A DNA stretch of 10,357 bases from Zygnema cylindricum. Its lineage: Eukaryota > Streptophyta > Zygnematophyceae > Zygnematales > Zygnemataceae. The stretch is from contig JBBHKE010001294.1 in NCBI GenBank assembly GCA_037447655.1, forward strand, positions 34,572 to 44,928, read 5' to 3'. Under the pieces are notes generated by a model. It was given only the letters and a program-made list of their open reading frames with translations. It had not been told where the DNA came from and did no database searches. A program made the position numbers and the translations under genes. Positions 1 through 7,409 of this stretch are shown here, in pieces. Every line of letters begins with the position of its first letter. The first letter of the stretch is position 1.

Positions 1-12
1 GGGTCTACCAAC

Positions 13-86
13 GTATTTGTAGTAATAGTTAGTCAGCATTTGAGCTGATAATGATGTTTATGCAACCATCTGGGTCTTTGACTAAG
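13..86. repeat. Direct repeat, copy 1 (possible LTR remnant)
   Basis: This segment recurs at 164-233. Shared blocks include GTTAGTCAGC, GAGCT(G/A)ATAATGATGTT, AACCATCTG(G/A)GTCTTTG and ACTAAG. The copies differ by small indels and substitutions, so the duplication is old. The text and the T-rich sequence that follows are reminiscent of plant retrotransposon LTRs, but no LTR ends, primer binding site or polypurine tract are visible. Confidence 0.8.
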
Positions 87-163
87 ATGCTTGATTGAAA
101 ACAAAAAAAAATACTTAAAGTAATCAACATATTCTAGTTATCAAAAGATATAAAAGAAAATCT

Positions 164-233
164 GTGTTTGTAGTGTTAGTCAGCCATGAGCTAATAATGA
201 TGTTGTTCCAACCATCTGAGTCTTTGGACTAAG
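164..233. repeat. Direct repeat, copy 2 (possible LTR remnant)
   Basis: This is the second copy of the segment at 13-86, in the same orientation, 151 bp downstream. After the shared block it continues TAGGTTGAATCCTAGTTAAG and then enters T-rich DNA, whereas copy 1 diverges into AAGATGCTTGATTG. Confidence 0.8.
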
Positions 234-240
234 TAGGTTG

Positions 241-700
241 AATCCTAGTTAAGTTTGATGGTTTTTTTTGTTTTTCTTATTTTTTTCTTTGTTATGTTTA
301 CATTTGTTTCTTGCGTTTTTGTTATGTGATCGAGGTTGTATTGTGGTTTTTTATTTTGTTTGTCTTTTTTGTTGTTTCCTTTTTTTGTGATATTATGTAT
401 TGATATAGAAAAATAGGAAAAATAGACATGCAACACCTTAATATAAAATAAACAAAAACCATTTGTATTCTGTTTAAAAAAATAATGGTTGAATAATGCT
501 AATGGTTTAATTTATATTCTAGATTTAACATTAAAATATTTAATACTACATGATATATTCAGTCCATTCATTTATATCGTTCATTAGATTGAGATTGAAC
601 GCTCAAATCAATGTGAAACTTTGACGCTTAATCAAACCTCCTACATGAGCGAAACGCGAATTAAACCATTCACTTGGCATCGTCATGGTCTTTACCATGT
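241..700. other. Gene-free stretch: T-rich block then plain AT-rich DNA
   Basis: Positions 258-395 are strongly T-rich on the + strand (runs of 5-8 T broken by G). The minus-strand open frame here is Lys/Asn-rich and is a composition artefact. From 430 to 700 I see no coding signal, RNA gene or repeat shared with the rest of the window. Confidence 0.7.
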
Positions 701-705
701 ACAAT

Positions 706-763
706 GGGATAGTACAGTGCGTACCATGTACGGAAATTGTACGTGACGCCAACACTGAAATTA
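706..763. repeat. Partial unit of the 114-144 bp repeat, left of element A
   Basis: GATAGTACAGTGCGTACC, then GTACGGAAATTG, then GTGACGCCAACACTGAAA. These blocks match parts of the units at 1446-1820, notably the end of the first unit (GTCACGCCAACACTGAAA at 1564-1581). This suggests that element A interrupts what was once one repeat array. Confidence 0.55.
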
Positions 764-1448
764 CGGTACACCGAGAATCGCAATTATAGTAAAGAAAAAA
801 TTAGAGCAAAAAAACAAAAAAAAACAATTAGAGTTGTAAATGCTAATTATTGTGATATAACTTTTTCACGGAGGAAATTTATTCTACCTTATTTAAGTAC
901 TCTATATTAGCTTATGTCGGCAATAAATATCCGTGCTGTAATTATAAACACTAAATTATTTAGACATACGAAAACCGTCAACCCGTATATTTTGACTTCA
1001 TTATGACGTTAGTACTATTTGTCTCATAGATATATACTTTTTGTCTCAACTCATACTGTTGTCGTTTAACTATAAAATTTTCACATGTAAATTCATGTAA
1101 ATGTTCACACGGGCGAGAATGGTGTCGACGGACGGAGCTATGCGAACGGGTTTTTTTCGATGCGATTTTTTTTTTTGTTTAGTGCAATTTCACATGCGAG
1201 TGCGATTCTATTAAATTATTATTTGTACCTTCTTACTTATAAAGTTACAATTTTGCACAGTCAGACGTTGTCCGTACTCCACATTGTTTAAAACGAACTT
1301 ATATTAGGATTTTTTACGCTAATTAAACTTTACCTTAAATAGTATAATGGAAAAATTCGAATCATTTACTCTATTTAACGTGATAGAGTCGAAATTTAAG
1401 GCGACCGAATTAGCGTTATTCACTCTAATTACGATTAGCTGTGTAGTG
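764..1448 (-). mobile_element. Non-autonomous TIR element, copy A (about 685 bp)
   Basis: The two ends are inverted copies of a ~32-bp terminus with consensus ACACTACACCGCGAATCG followed by TAATTAGAGTAAAG: left end 764-795 on +, right end 1448-1417 on -. The whole element aligns, reverse-complemented, with copy B at 3628-4143. Its 1211-1448 matches 3628-3866, 764-870 matches the right arm of B including the A/T-rich run and ATTAGAGTT, and the TCATTATGACGTT block near 998 matches near 3915-3930. It carries about 170 bp near 1030-1200 that B lacks. It has no coding capacity. TAGTG at the right end and TACACC inside the left end recall CACTA (En/Spm) termini, but the left CAC is mutated to CGG and there is no clean 3-bp target duplication. 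TACGG flanks both sides instead (762-766 and 1449-1453). Confidence 0.7.
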
Positions 1449-1820
1449 TACGGATATTGAGAACACGGCAACGTGGCGTGATGTGACGAGATCGCACGCG
1501 CCAAAATTAATAGTGCGATACTGTACGATACTGTACCGGTATTGATATCACGACACATCGTATGTCACGCCAACACTGAAATAATAGTAGTGTACGGAAA
1601 TTGAGAACACGACAACGTGGCGAGATGTGACAGGATCGCACGCGCAAAAATTTAAAGTTCGATACTGTACGTTACTTCACCGGTATTGATAACACGACAT
1701 TTTGGCGTGTACGGATATTGAAAACGACAAATCAGCGTGATGTACGGAATCGCACGTGAAAAAATTTAACGTACGATAGTGTACGCTACTCAACCGGTAT
1801 TGATAACACGACATTTTAGC
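1446..1820. repeat. Three tandem diverged repeats of 114-144 bp
   Basis: Units start at 1446, 1590 and 1707, each with GTGTACGG(A/T)A(A/T)TTGA. They continue through ACAACGTGG-like, ATCGCACG(C/T)G and CGATA(C/G)TGTACG blocks to GGTATTGAT(A/T)(A/T)CACGACA. Unit 1 is longer because it holds an extra ~30 bp including GTCACGCCAACACTGAAA. The minus-strand open frame over units 2 and 3 reads the same ten residues twice (HAKMSCYQYR), which is a read-out of the repeat and not a protein. Confidence 0.85.
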
Positions 1821-1989
1821 GTGACGTCGATTTTGTCGGACTTTTATCATACCACTACAACCACGTGAAATACAACAAATAGGATTGTACCACGTGTCTC
1901 TTTCCTTTGTCACCAAAGACGCTAATCCTAACTCAAAACCCTCAACGGCTCAAGATCTTACACAAAAAACATCGACGGTCAATTCTCGT

Positions 1990-2251
1990 TGTCACCAGAG
2001 ATGAAGGCGACTACAATGCTTTTCCCTTTTAGAAAAAGAGCAAAGCAAAAAAATCACGAGGAGCGCGCGCATATGTGCGTACACGTCGCAAGGGCCACGT
2101 GTGTTCGCCAGGGTGGCTGCGAATCTGCCGGAGTTATTCCGTCACGCTCCTACCATCAAAGTTTGCCGCCGCCTTTTTGTCGTTGCGTTTTGAAATTTTG
2201 GGTGGTACATTTAATACCCCATGTACGAGTCATTATTTACCTCTGGTGACA
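1990..2251. repeat. 262-bp segment flanked by an 11-bp inverted repeat
   Basis: TGTCACCAGAG at 1990-2000 is the exact reverse complement of CTCTGGTGACA at 2241-2251, and a weaker match continues inward (GACT-AC on both arms). The interior is GC-rich for this window (2050-2200). A related box, CTTTGTCACCAAAG, sits at about 1913-1926. The size and ends would fit a small MITE, but there is no obvious target duplication. A 72-86 residue open frame across it has no recognisable domain and I do not call it a gene. Confidence 0.4.
2063..2086. other. 24-nt strictly alternating purine-pyrimidine tract
   Basis: From GCGCGCGC through ATATGTGCGTACACGT every base alternates purine and pyrimidine. Such tracts, especially with a CG-repeat core, favour Z-DNA under negative supercoiling. 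It lies in the centre of the GC-rich 262-bp inverted-repeat segment. Confidence 0.7.
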
Positions 2252-2286
2252 CAGATATTTCCTCCGTAAGTACAGATATTACCTCC
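2251..2286. repeat. Short direct repeat, ACAGATATT(T/A)CCTCC twice
   Basis: The 15-mer occurs at 2251-2265 and 2272-2286 with one mismatch; a decayed third piece, GTAGATATAT, follows near 2290. It begins at the last base of the right arm of the 262-bp inverted-repeat segment. Confidence 0.75.
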
Positions 2287-2659
2287 CCTCGTAGATATAT
2301 TGCTTTCAGCCTTTGCTTTCTAAGATTCTTTTAAGATTTGAAGCATCTAATATTAACCTACGTGTTACCAAGCAAAATGAGCCACGCAAACAAAAAGTAG
2401 ACTAATGTCGCGACCTAATAGAAAGCATATTCCGTACGATTACTGAGACGCCTAATGGAAGTCCACCCTAATTGTAATTCATGATCATCTTGAATAGTGT
2501 GATGTACGAAAGTGTCAGTCTGTACAAAATGGTTCTTTGTTAAGTAAAAAAGTATGAAACATGGATTAAAATAATCGTGATGGGACTTAAAACTGCGCTC
2601 AGAATAAGATGCAGAATGAGACTGTACCTATTTTATGTAAAGATATTGATCGCGTATGA
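2287..2659. other. Gene-free stretch with a diverged repeat segment
   Basis: No coding signal. CCGTACGATTACTGAGACGC and CTAATGGAAGTCCACCCTAAT (about 2431-2472) match CCGTACTATTACAGAAACGG and CTGATGGAACTTTACCCTTAT at about 3349-3391, so this stretch shares ancestry with sequence upstream of element B. Confidence 0.55.
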
Positions 2660-2911
2660 ATTAGGGTCAAGTTCCATCTGTCGAAAAGTGGGGTAGTTTA
2701 CAGAAATTCGCGACTCTCTGTACTAAACCGTACTGCCTATTTTGTTTTTATACGAAAACCAACATTACAGAGAATCTTGCCAATAATCTCCAAAGGTCTT
2801 GGAGGTAACACTGACCGTCAGATGTTCATCCGCGAGGCGTTCACTTCATTTTTCTCTGTAGCTGCTAACGTACCTGTAGGAGGTGGGTTGGTAGATACAG
2901 AAAAAAATTAA
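2660..2911 (+). pseudogene. Possible decayed coding fragment, unrecognised (part 1)
   Basis: A stop-free frame of 83 codons runs from just after the stop at 2657-2659 to TAA at 2909-2911. It has no early ATG; the first is deep inside, at the MFIREAF stretch. Composition is more protein-like than elsewhere in the mosaic: ISKGLGG, REAFTSFFSVAAN and VPVGGGLVDTE are balanced in charge and hydrophobics. I do not recognise a family. It lies between inverted elements A and B, as would the internal coding region of a larger parent transposon, but that is inference. In AT-rich DNA a frame this long can also arise by chance. Confidence is low. Confidence 0.25.
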
Positions 2912-2933
2912 TAGTGACACGCTGGACGAATAA

Positions 2934-3213
2934 GCTAGGTATCACGATGGAAAACCAACGAAAATTGATGAAATTTGTACATGGTATGTACTTTTAAAAA
3001 TGCAACTGAAAAAAGTAATCTCGAAACGGTTCTTCGACGCGGAATTTCTTTCGTCACACTATTTCCAGCAAAGGATTTTCGTCATGTTCGAAAATAGGAA
3101 CCCTAAAAAATGAGCCGGCGTAAAAGACTGGCGTTTGCAGGAAGTACAAAAGTTCTGTCGTATTATGACTTGTTACGCAGGTATATGGTACGAAAGTGAA
3201 GATTTGATGTAAA
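2934..3213 (+). pseudogene. Possible decayed coding fragment, unrecognised (part 2)
   Basis: This frame follows part 1 by 22 bases in another frame. It is open for about 60 codons (YHDGKPTKIDEICTWYV, then KKVISKRFFDAEF and FENRNPKK) to TGA at 3111-3113. It reopens with AGVKDWRLQEVQKFC and CYAGIWYESEDLM up to TAA at 3211-3213. An ATG is present at 3000. A single internal stop over 93 codons is unusual for this DNA and would suit an old coding region. However, an overlapping frame (KKLIVTRWTNKLGITMENQ, about 2900-2999) is also open, so the assignment is uncertain. No domain is recognised. Confidence 0.25.
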
Positions 3214-3420
3214 ATTTGTGGGTGTGATGATTTTTAAAAGATTTTGAATATGCGTTCAAAACCCACGTGGTGCCACTCAATGTATATCACGTGGATTATA
3301 GACTCTACGTGATGGAACACTAACTCAATTAACCCGGCCCGTAGAGTTAGCCGTACTATTACAGAAACGGCTGATGGAACTTTACCCTTATACGGTAGAA
3401 AACCCAAATTTGAGTAAAAG
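3214..3420. other. Non-coding mosaic with two CACGTG boxes
   Basis: CACGTG palindromes lie at 3264-3269 and 3288-3293. The block at 3349-3391 is related to 2431-2472. No gene or RNA signal. Confidence 0.5.
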
Positions 3421-3632
3421 GACGCGACAATGTACTATTTGTCAGATTCTGCATTTTTGCCTATTTTACTGTGAAGATCCTGAAGTCAAATCCGTTGTAC
3501 CCAAATCAACGTTATGGATCAATTAGAGCAAACTTATATTTTTGAAATCTTGGAAAATTCAAATTAGCGTTAATAATACTAATTAAATTTTAAACTAATA
3601 ATTTCTAAACCCTAATAAGGATAGGTTGTGTA
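3421..3632 (+). mobile_element. Partial TIR element, copy C, abutting copy B
   Basis: The block TTTGTCAGATTCTG(C/T) near 3438 matches the same block near 3940 inside copy B, an offset of about 502 bp. Similarity continues through CCTA(T/A)TTTAC, the ATTAGAG(C/T)AA block and a degraded terminus (TTTCTAAACCCTAAT... GGTTGTGTA) comparable to the right end of B (TTTCTTTACTCTAAC... GCGGTGTAGTG). Copy C therefore seems to be the right half of another element in the same orientation as B, ending where B begins. Confidence 0.5.
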
Positions 3633-4143
3633 CAGCGCGAATAGTGATTAGAGTTAAGCACGCTAATTTTGTCACCCCCAATTTTGACTATATCACCATA
3701 AATAGAGTACATTATTCTAAATTATTCTTTACATTATTTAAGGTACTTTTTGAAAAAGCGTTAATAACTCTAATACAATGTCGTTTTAAAAAGTGTGGCG
3801 TACCATTAGTGTCTGACCATGCCCAATTGTACTTTAATAAGTAAAAAAATACAAATAATGATTGAATTCATGAAATTGTCATGTAACTGCGTTTTCACAA
3901 AACGCGTAGTGCAAATGTCATAATGACGAAGGTATACGTTTTGTCAGATTCTGTATGAATACCTAATTTACAGTAGATATATCGAACCCCCAAATTTACG
4001 CCATATTAGAGTTATTGATAATTAGAGTAATTTATTTTTTGAAAATGGTTGTTTACTCAAAATAGAGTTAATAACTCTAATTTTTTTTTTTTTTTTTTTA
4101 CTCTAGTTATTTCTTTACTCTAACTACGATTCGCGGTGTAGTG
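3628..4143 (+). mobile_element. Non-autonomous TIR element, copy B (about 516 bp)
   Basis: Left end 3628-3659 (GTGTACAGCGCGAATAGTG...TTAGAGTTAAG) and right end 4143-4112 read on the minus strand (CACTACACCGCGAATCGTAG...TTAGAGTAAAG) form an imperfect ~32-bp terminal inverted repeat. The body matches copy A along most of its length in opposite orientation. Subterminal ATTAGAGTTA/TAACTCTAAT boxes occur on both sides, and a 19-T run (4081-4099) lies 44 bp inside the right end. The + open frame at 3626-3844 is a read-out of the same sequence as the minus open frame in A (both give IVIRV..AN.V..NFD.IT.NRV); it reflects shared transposon DNA, not a shown protein. The TAGTG end is CACTA-like; the class is not proven. 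Confidence 0.7.
4081..4099. repeat. Poly(T) run of 19
   Basis: An uninterrupted T run inside the right arm of element B. The matching place in element A (about 805-830, in reverse orientation) is an A-rich run, so the homopolymer is an old family feature that has expanded here. Confidence 0.9.
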
Positions 4144-4838
4144 TCCATTATTCCATTTCTAGTGAATTTCCTTTAGTGTGGTGTATCTAATTTGTCATCC
4201 CGTACAAACACTTCTCTATATTCCGTACTGAAGTATAAAAAAAGGTCAGATAATGGCGTTGATCCAGCAAAGTGAGTGGCGTCGACACTGAAAGCGCGAT
4301 CAAATATGATTCCCCATTATAAGCACGAGGGAAAATTGCGCGAAGTTGCTCTCACATGTTCAGACATTGACGACCATGTGAACACTGGATGTGGGGTAAA
4401 CACCTGCTATATGGGAACGTGTATCCATATTGGTGTCAGATGTGTAAATTAGCTTTGATAAATTGTTGGCCTTTAGTCCCTCGAACTCAAAATAGAGTTG
4501 ATAATGCTTTTCATTTCTTTACACTTACAATTTATGACATCGAAAGCGATTAATAGTGTACTGTACAGTAGTTACAAACTGATGACGTCCTTTATACAAT
4601 TTTGTAGTCTTGTGTATCGAAGGCTCCTTGCCGATATTCGATAAGTACCTAATTTTGGGTACCCGATAATTGATAGATCGCCATAATATATGGAGAAACC
4701 AAGTATCAAGATAAAAAACCAGTATATTAATCAATATTTCATTGTTTTTTGTAACGTGATATATCAAAGCTGACTGTACAATTTACTCTACTATTTTTCA
4801 TACGATATACCTTACGATTTACCATACGGAATATCTTT
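4097..4838 (+). repeat. Tandem repeat unit 1 (about 742 bp)
   Basis: This unit is followed directly by a second copy at 4839-5580. Anchors keep an offset of 741-743 bp: TCGCGGTGTAGTGT at 4131 and 4874, CTGCTATATGGGAACGTGT at 4404 and 5146, GTAACG(T/C)GATATATCAAAG at 4751 and 5492. Local indels shift the middle (4276 and 5040 are 764 apart). The unit starts with the terminal ~47 bp of element B. Minus-strand open frames near 4525-4767 and 5314-5508 are the same frame read in both copies (MIY(H/R)VTKN) and have no recognisable domain. Confidence 0.95.
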
Positions 4839-5580
4839 TTTTACTCTAATTTTTTCTTTAATCTAATTATGGTTCGCGGTGTAGTGTTAATGAAAAATTA
4901 TCATTTATAACACTATTTAATTTCTAGCGGATTTTCTAAAGTGTGGTGTACCAAAATTATCATCACTTACAAAAACTTATCTTTAATCTGTACAGAAGTT
5001 TAAAATATTTCAGATAATGGCGTCGACCCGGTAAAGTTAGTGGCATCAACAGTGAAAGCACCATCGGATTTAATTCCCCATAGTAAACGCGAGGGAAAAT
5101 CGCACGAATTTGTTATCACATGCTCGAACGTCAACATGTTAACATCTGCTATATGGGAACGTGTATCCATGTTGGTGTTAGATGTGTGAATTAGCGTTGG
5201 TGAATTGATGGCCTTCATGCTCTCGAACTCAAAATATAGTCGATGTTGCTTTTTGTTTCTTTACACTAACAATTAATTCTATCAATAGCGACTCATTGTG
5301 TACCGTACATAAGTTACAGATTGATGACGTTGTTTTCACAATTTTGTAGTGTTATGTATCGAAGGCTCCTTGCCGATATTTGATACGTACCTAATTTTGG
5401 GTAGTTGTAATCAATACATCGCCACAATATATCGAGAAACCAGGTATCGAGATATACAACCAATTTATTGAATGATAATTCAATATTTTTTGTAACGCGA
5501 TATATCAAAGCTGATTGTACGATTTACCTACAATTCTTTGTACGATACGTGGAGTGATTTAGGTTAAGGTATATCGTATC
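4839..5580 (+). repeat. Tandem repeat unit 2 (about 742 bp)
   Basis: Second copy of the preceding unit, with many substitutions and indels, so the duplication is not recent. It carries its own copy of the element terminus (TAGTG at 4882-4886, read on the minus strand as ACACTACACCGCGAACC). After about 5565 similarity fades; the tail keeps related GTACGATTTACC words to about 5635. Confidence 0.95.
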
Positions 5581-6340
5581 ATGTCGAGATCTCTGACCAA
5601 TTGTACAATTTACCGTACGATTTGTAGTACCATATCGTGACATCTGATCGATAGATATTCGATCTATCGAATATCAAGTTTATCCCAATAAAGTTTTACT
5701 CGATAAACTACACTACAATATTGTACACTTCAGAGTACATAAAATTGTTAAACTGTAAGTGAGTGGAAACCGATAGGCGGCAGCTAGTTTTGAAGTGCGA
5801 AAAATTAGAAAATTCAAAAACCTTTCAAAAAACGATAGATTTGAAATGTAACTCCTCCAAATAATGCTTAACAGATGATGCAATTCAACAACATTTGAAG
5901 ATTAGAAGCTAGATGAAAATCCACCAACCAATTTCAAAAAATCGCTCTATATATCCAAGGCTCCAAGACAAAAAAAAAACTTAAGAATGGCTGGAACATA
6001 GGAGCGGACTAGCTTGGAGAATGCACTATTACTTGAAGAGGGCGACAAGTGAGAACCATTATGAAAAATGGAACCCATATTTTGAGACCTTTCACAAGGA
6101 AGAAACCCAATAGGATTTAAAAACACATTCAATAGTAGAACGATATCGTGATGATACCATACAAGGTACAAAGGAATACTAGTTGCAAAAAGATGCTCAC
6201 AATATCAAAAAACTTTCGCTTATGTAGTTAATATTTATTAATTATATGAGAGCATGTTGAATGGAGACAAGATGACTTGTTCAATACAATGATTAAGTCC
6301 GTGTATGCTTCCGATATTTGATAACCCCAATGCTAGTACT
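5581..6340. other. Gene-free AT-rich stretch
   Basis: A near-perfect palindrome lies at 5654-5675 (GATATTCGAT, two bases, ATCGAATATC). The remainder is AT-rich with no supported gene. A 74-residue minus open frame (6171-5947) has a Ser-rich middle and no recognised motif, so I leave it uncalled. Confidence 0.6.
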
Positions 6341-6344
6341 GACA

Positions 6345-6625
6345 CGAGAGCTAGTGATTTAGTGGTTAACGCATACCAACCTTAGTCGGAAATTTTAGGT
6401 TCGAGCCTAGTTGACCAAATTTCCCAAATGTGGGACATGACAAACCCCACATTCTAGGAATCCTAACTAACATCAAAGACATCAAGATTGTGAGAGTATT
6501 GATTCACTAAATCTTGAGAGAGGGGGCGTATTGAATTAAGGCAAGGTGAGTCATTCAATACTAGGATGTGATCCGTGCACACTCAACATATATATTATAA
6601 TACCTACTTGTACTAACAAGGGGAT
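6345..6625 (+). mobile_element. SINE-like repeat, copy 1, tRNA-type head
   Basis: The head has RNA polymerase III-type boxes. TAGTGGTTAACGC (6359-6371) resembles an A box, and GGTTCGAGCCT (6399-6409) fits the B box consensus GGTTCGANNCC. After the head comes a body with TGTGGGAC near 6429, GAGGGGGCGTATTGA near 6520 and GCAAGGTGAGT at 6541, which recurs 300-326 bp downstream in copy 2. tRNA-derived SINEs are common in plants. No poly(A) tail or target duplication is clear, so the family is not named. Confidence 0.55.
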
Positions 6626-6629
6626 AGGT

Positions 6630-6935
6630 GAGAAAGGTGGTGCAGTTGTTAGCTCCTCTGTGCCGACATGCAGATGGGTGGTTCAATGTTTTGCTCACTA
6701 ATTACACTATTCGGATGTGTAATGTGTGAGCCTTAGTCGACCCAATTTCTTAGTTGTGGGACAAGCTGAACCCCATATTATACGAAAATCAAACATGGGT
6801 GCATTGATGGGCTACCTTTTGAGGCTGGGTTGATGAATAAAGGCAAGATGAGTGCTTGTATATCGGATGTGGTCCATCCAACCTCTACACATATGATAAT
6901 GAAACCCACGTGTACAGATACAAGAACATGTGGCG
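6630..6935 (+). mobile_element. SINE-like repeat, copy 2, different head
   Basis: The head GGTGGTGCAGTTGTTAGC (6637-6654) and GGTGGTTCAATG (6677-6688) is A-box/B-box-like but not the same as copy 1. The tail matches copy 1: GAGCCTTAGTCGACCCAATT, TGTGGGACAAGCTGAACCCC, AAAGGCAAGATGAGT (GCAAGATGAG at 6843), GGATGTGGTCC. Copy 2 lacks about 24 bp of the middle and has about 40 extra bases between the B box and the shared tail. The two copies are in direct orientation. Confidence 0.5.
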
Positions 6936-7405
6936 TAATAAATGCATTGACAACTTATTGAGGTTGAAATTTTGTGGTCTCCATTTACCCACAAAATTAG
7001 CAGCCTATGTAAAGCCTCTAGGAAAATATTTGCCCCTTTCACTTTCCCACTGAATAAGTGCCGCACAGGCACACAAATATTTTGACCACCCTCACCCTTA
7101 TGAGGAGAAGACTCCCTTGAGTCAAACGCAAAAAGAATCAATAAATTTGCTCCTCTGAGCAGTAAGTTATGGCTGGCCAAAGATGGCCAATAAATACAAA
7201 AGGTCACCTGGAGAGAGGCGCCTCAAACACGCTAAGTCCTTCAACTCCTACTCACAACTCTTTACTACTCTACCCTAGGCCAATTAAAAGAGTGTATAGT
7301 AAAAGAAAGTACACAGGCCGATTGTACTTCTTGTACAACCATTGTACAACATGGCCTTCTAGCTGACACTTGTCAACTTGGGAGCCATCGTTCCTCCTCC
7401 CATCT
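6936..7405. other. Gene-free stretch with small inverted repeats
   Basis: A 9-bp perfect inverted repeat, ATTTTGTGG/CCACAAAAT (6969-6977, 6989-6997), and a 10-bp one, AAAATATTTG/CAAATATTTT (7023-7032, 7074-7083). TTGTAC/TTGTACAA words repeat three times at about 7322-7350. Overlapping short open frames on both strands (7207-6812 minus; 7169-7366 plus) have no recognised domain and the minus one runs through the SINE-like copy, so neither is called. Confidence 0.5.
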
Positions 7406-7409
7406 ATTC

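Noticed and set aside
245-436. 63-residue minus-strand frame
   Set aside because: Lys/Asn/Thr string from T-rich DNA.
1319-1558. Similar peptides from 1319-1558 (minus) and 3626-3844 (plus) as a conserved protein
   Set aside because: The similarity is fully explained by DNA homology of elements A and B, covers their terminal repeats, and starts are unrelated; substitutions were not shown to favour silent positions.
1446-1820. CRISPR array
   Set aside because: Units are 114-144 bp, diverged throughout, with no identical short repeats separated by unique spacers; the context is eukaryotic.
1677-1916. Minus-strand 79-residue frame with a repeated decapeptide
   Set aside because: The repeated HAKMSCYQYR comes from the 114-117 bp DNA repeat; no independent sign of coding.
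1989-2269. Overlapping + frames of 86 and 64 residues
   Set aside because: Two overlapping frames in a locally GC-rich block with no domain; stop scarcity follows from base composition.
4525-5508. Paired minus-strand frames (80 and 64 residues) beginning MIY-VTKN in both tandem units
   Set aside because: They are the same position of the duplicated DNA; the peptides diverge and lose frame after about 45 residues, with no recognised motif.
5711-5717. CACTACA as the left end of another CACTA-like element
   Set aside because: The following sequence does not match the 32-bp terminus and no partner end lies downstream.
5947-6171. 74-residue minus frame (SHLSPSSSNSAFSKLV region)
   Set aside because: Protein-like in part but short, isolated and without recognised motif or splice context.
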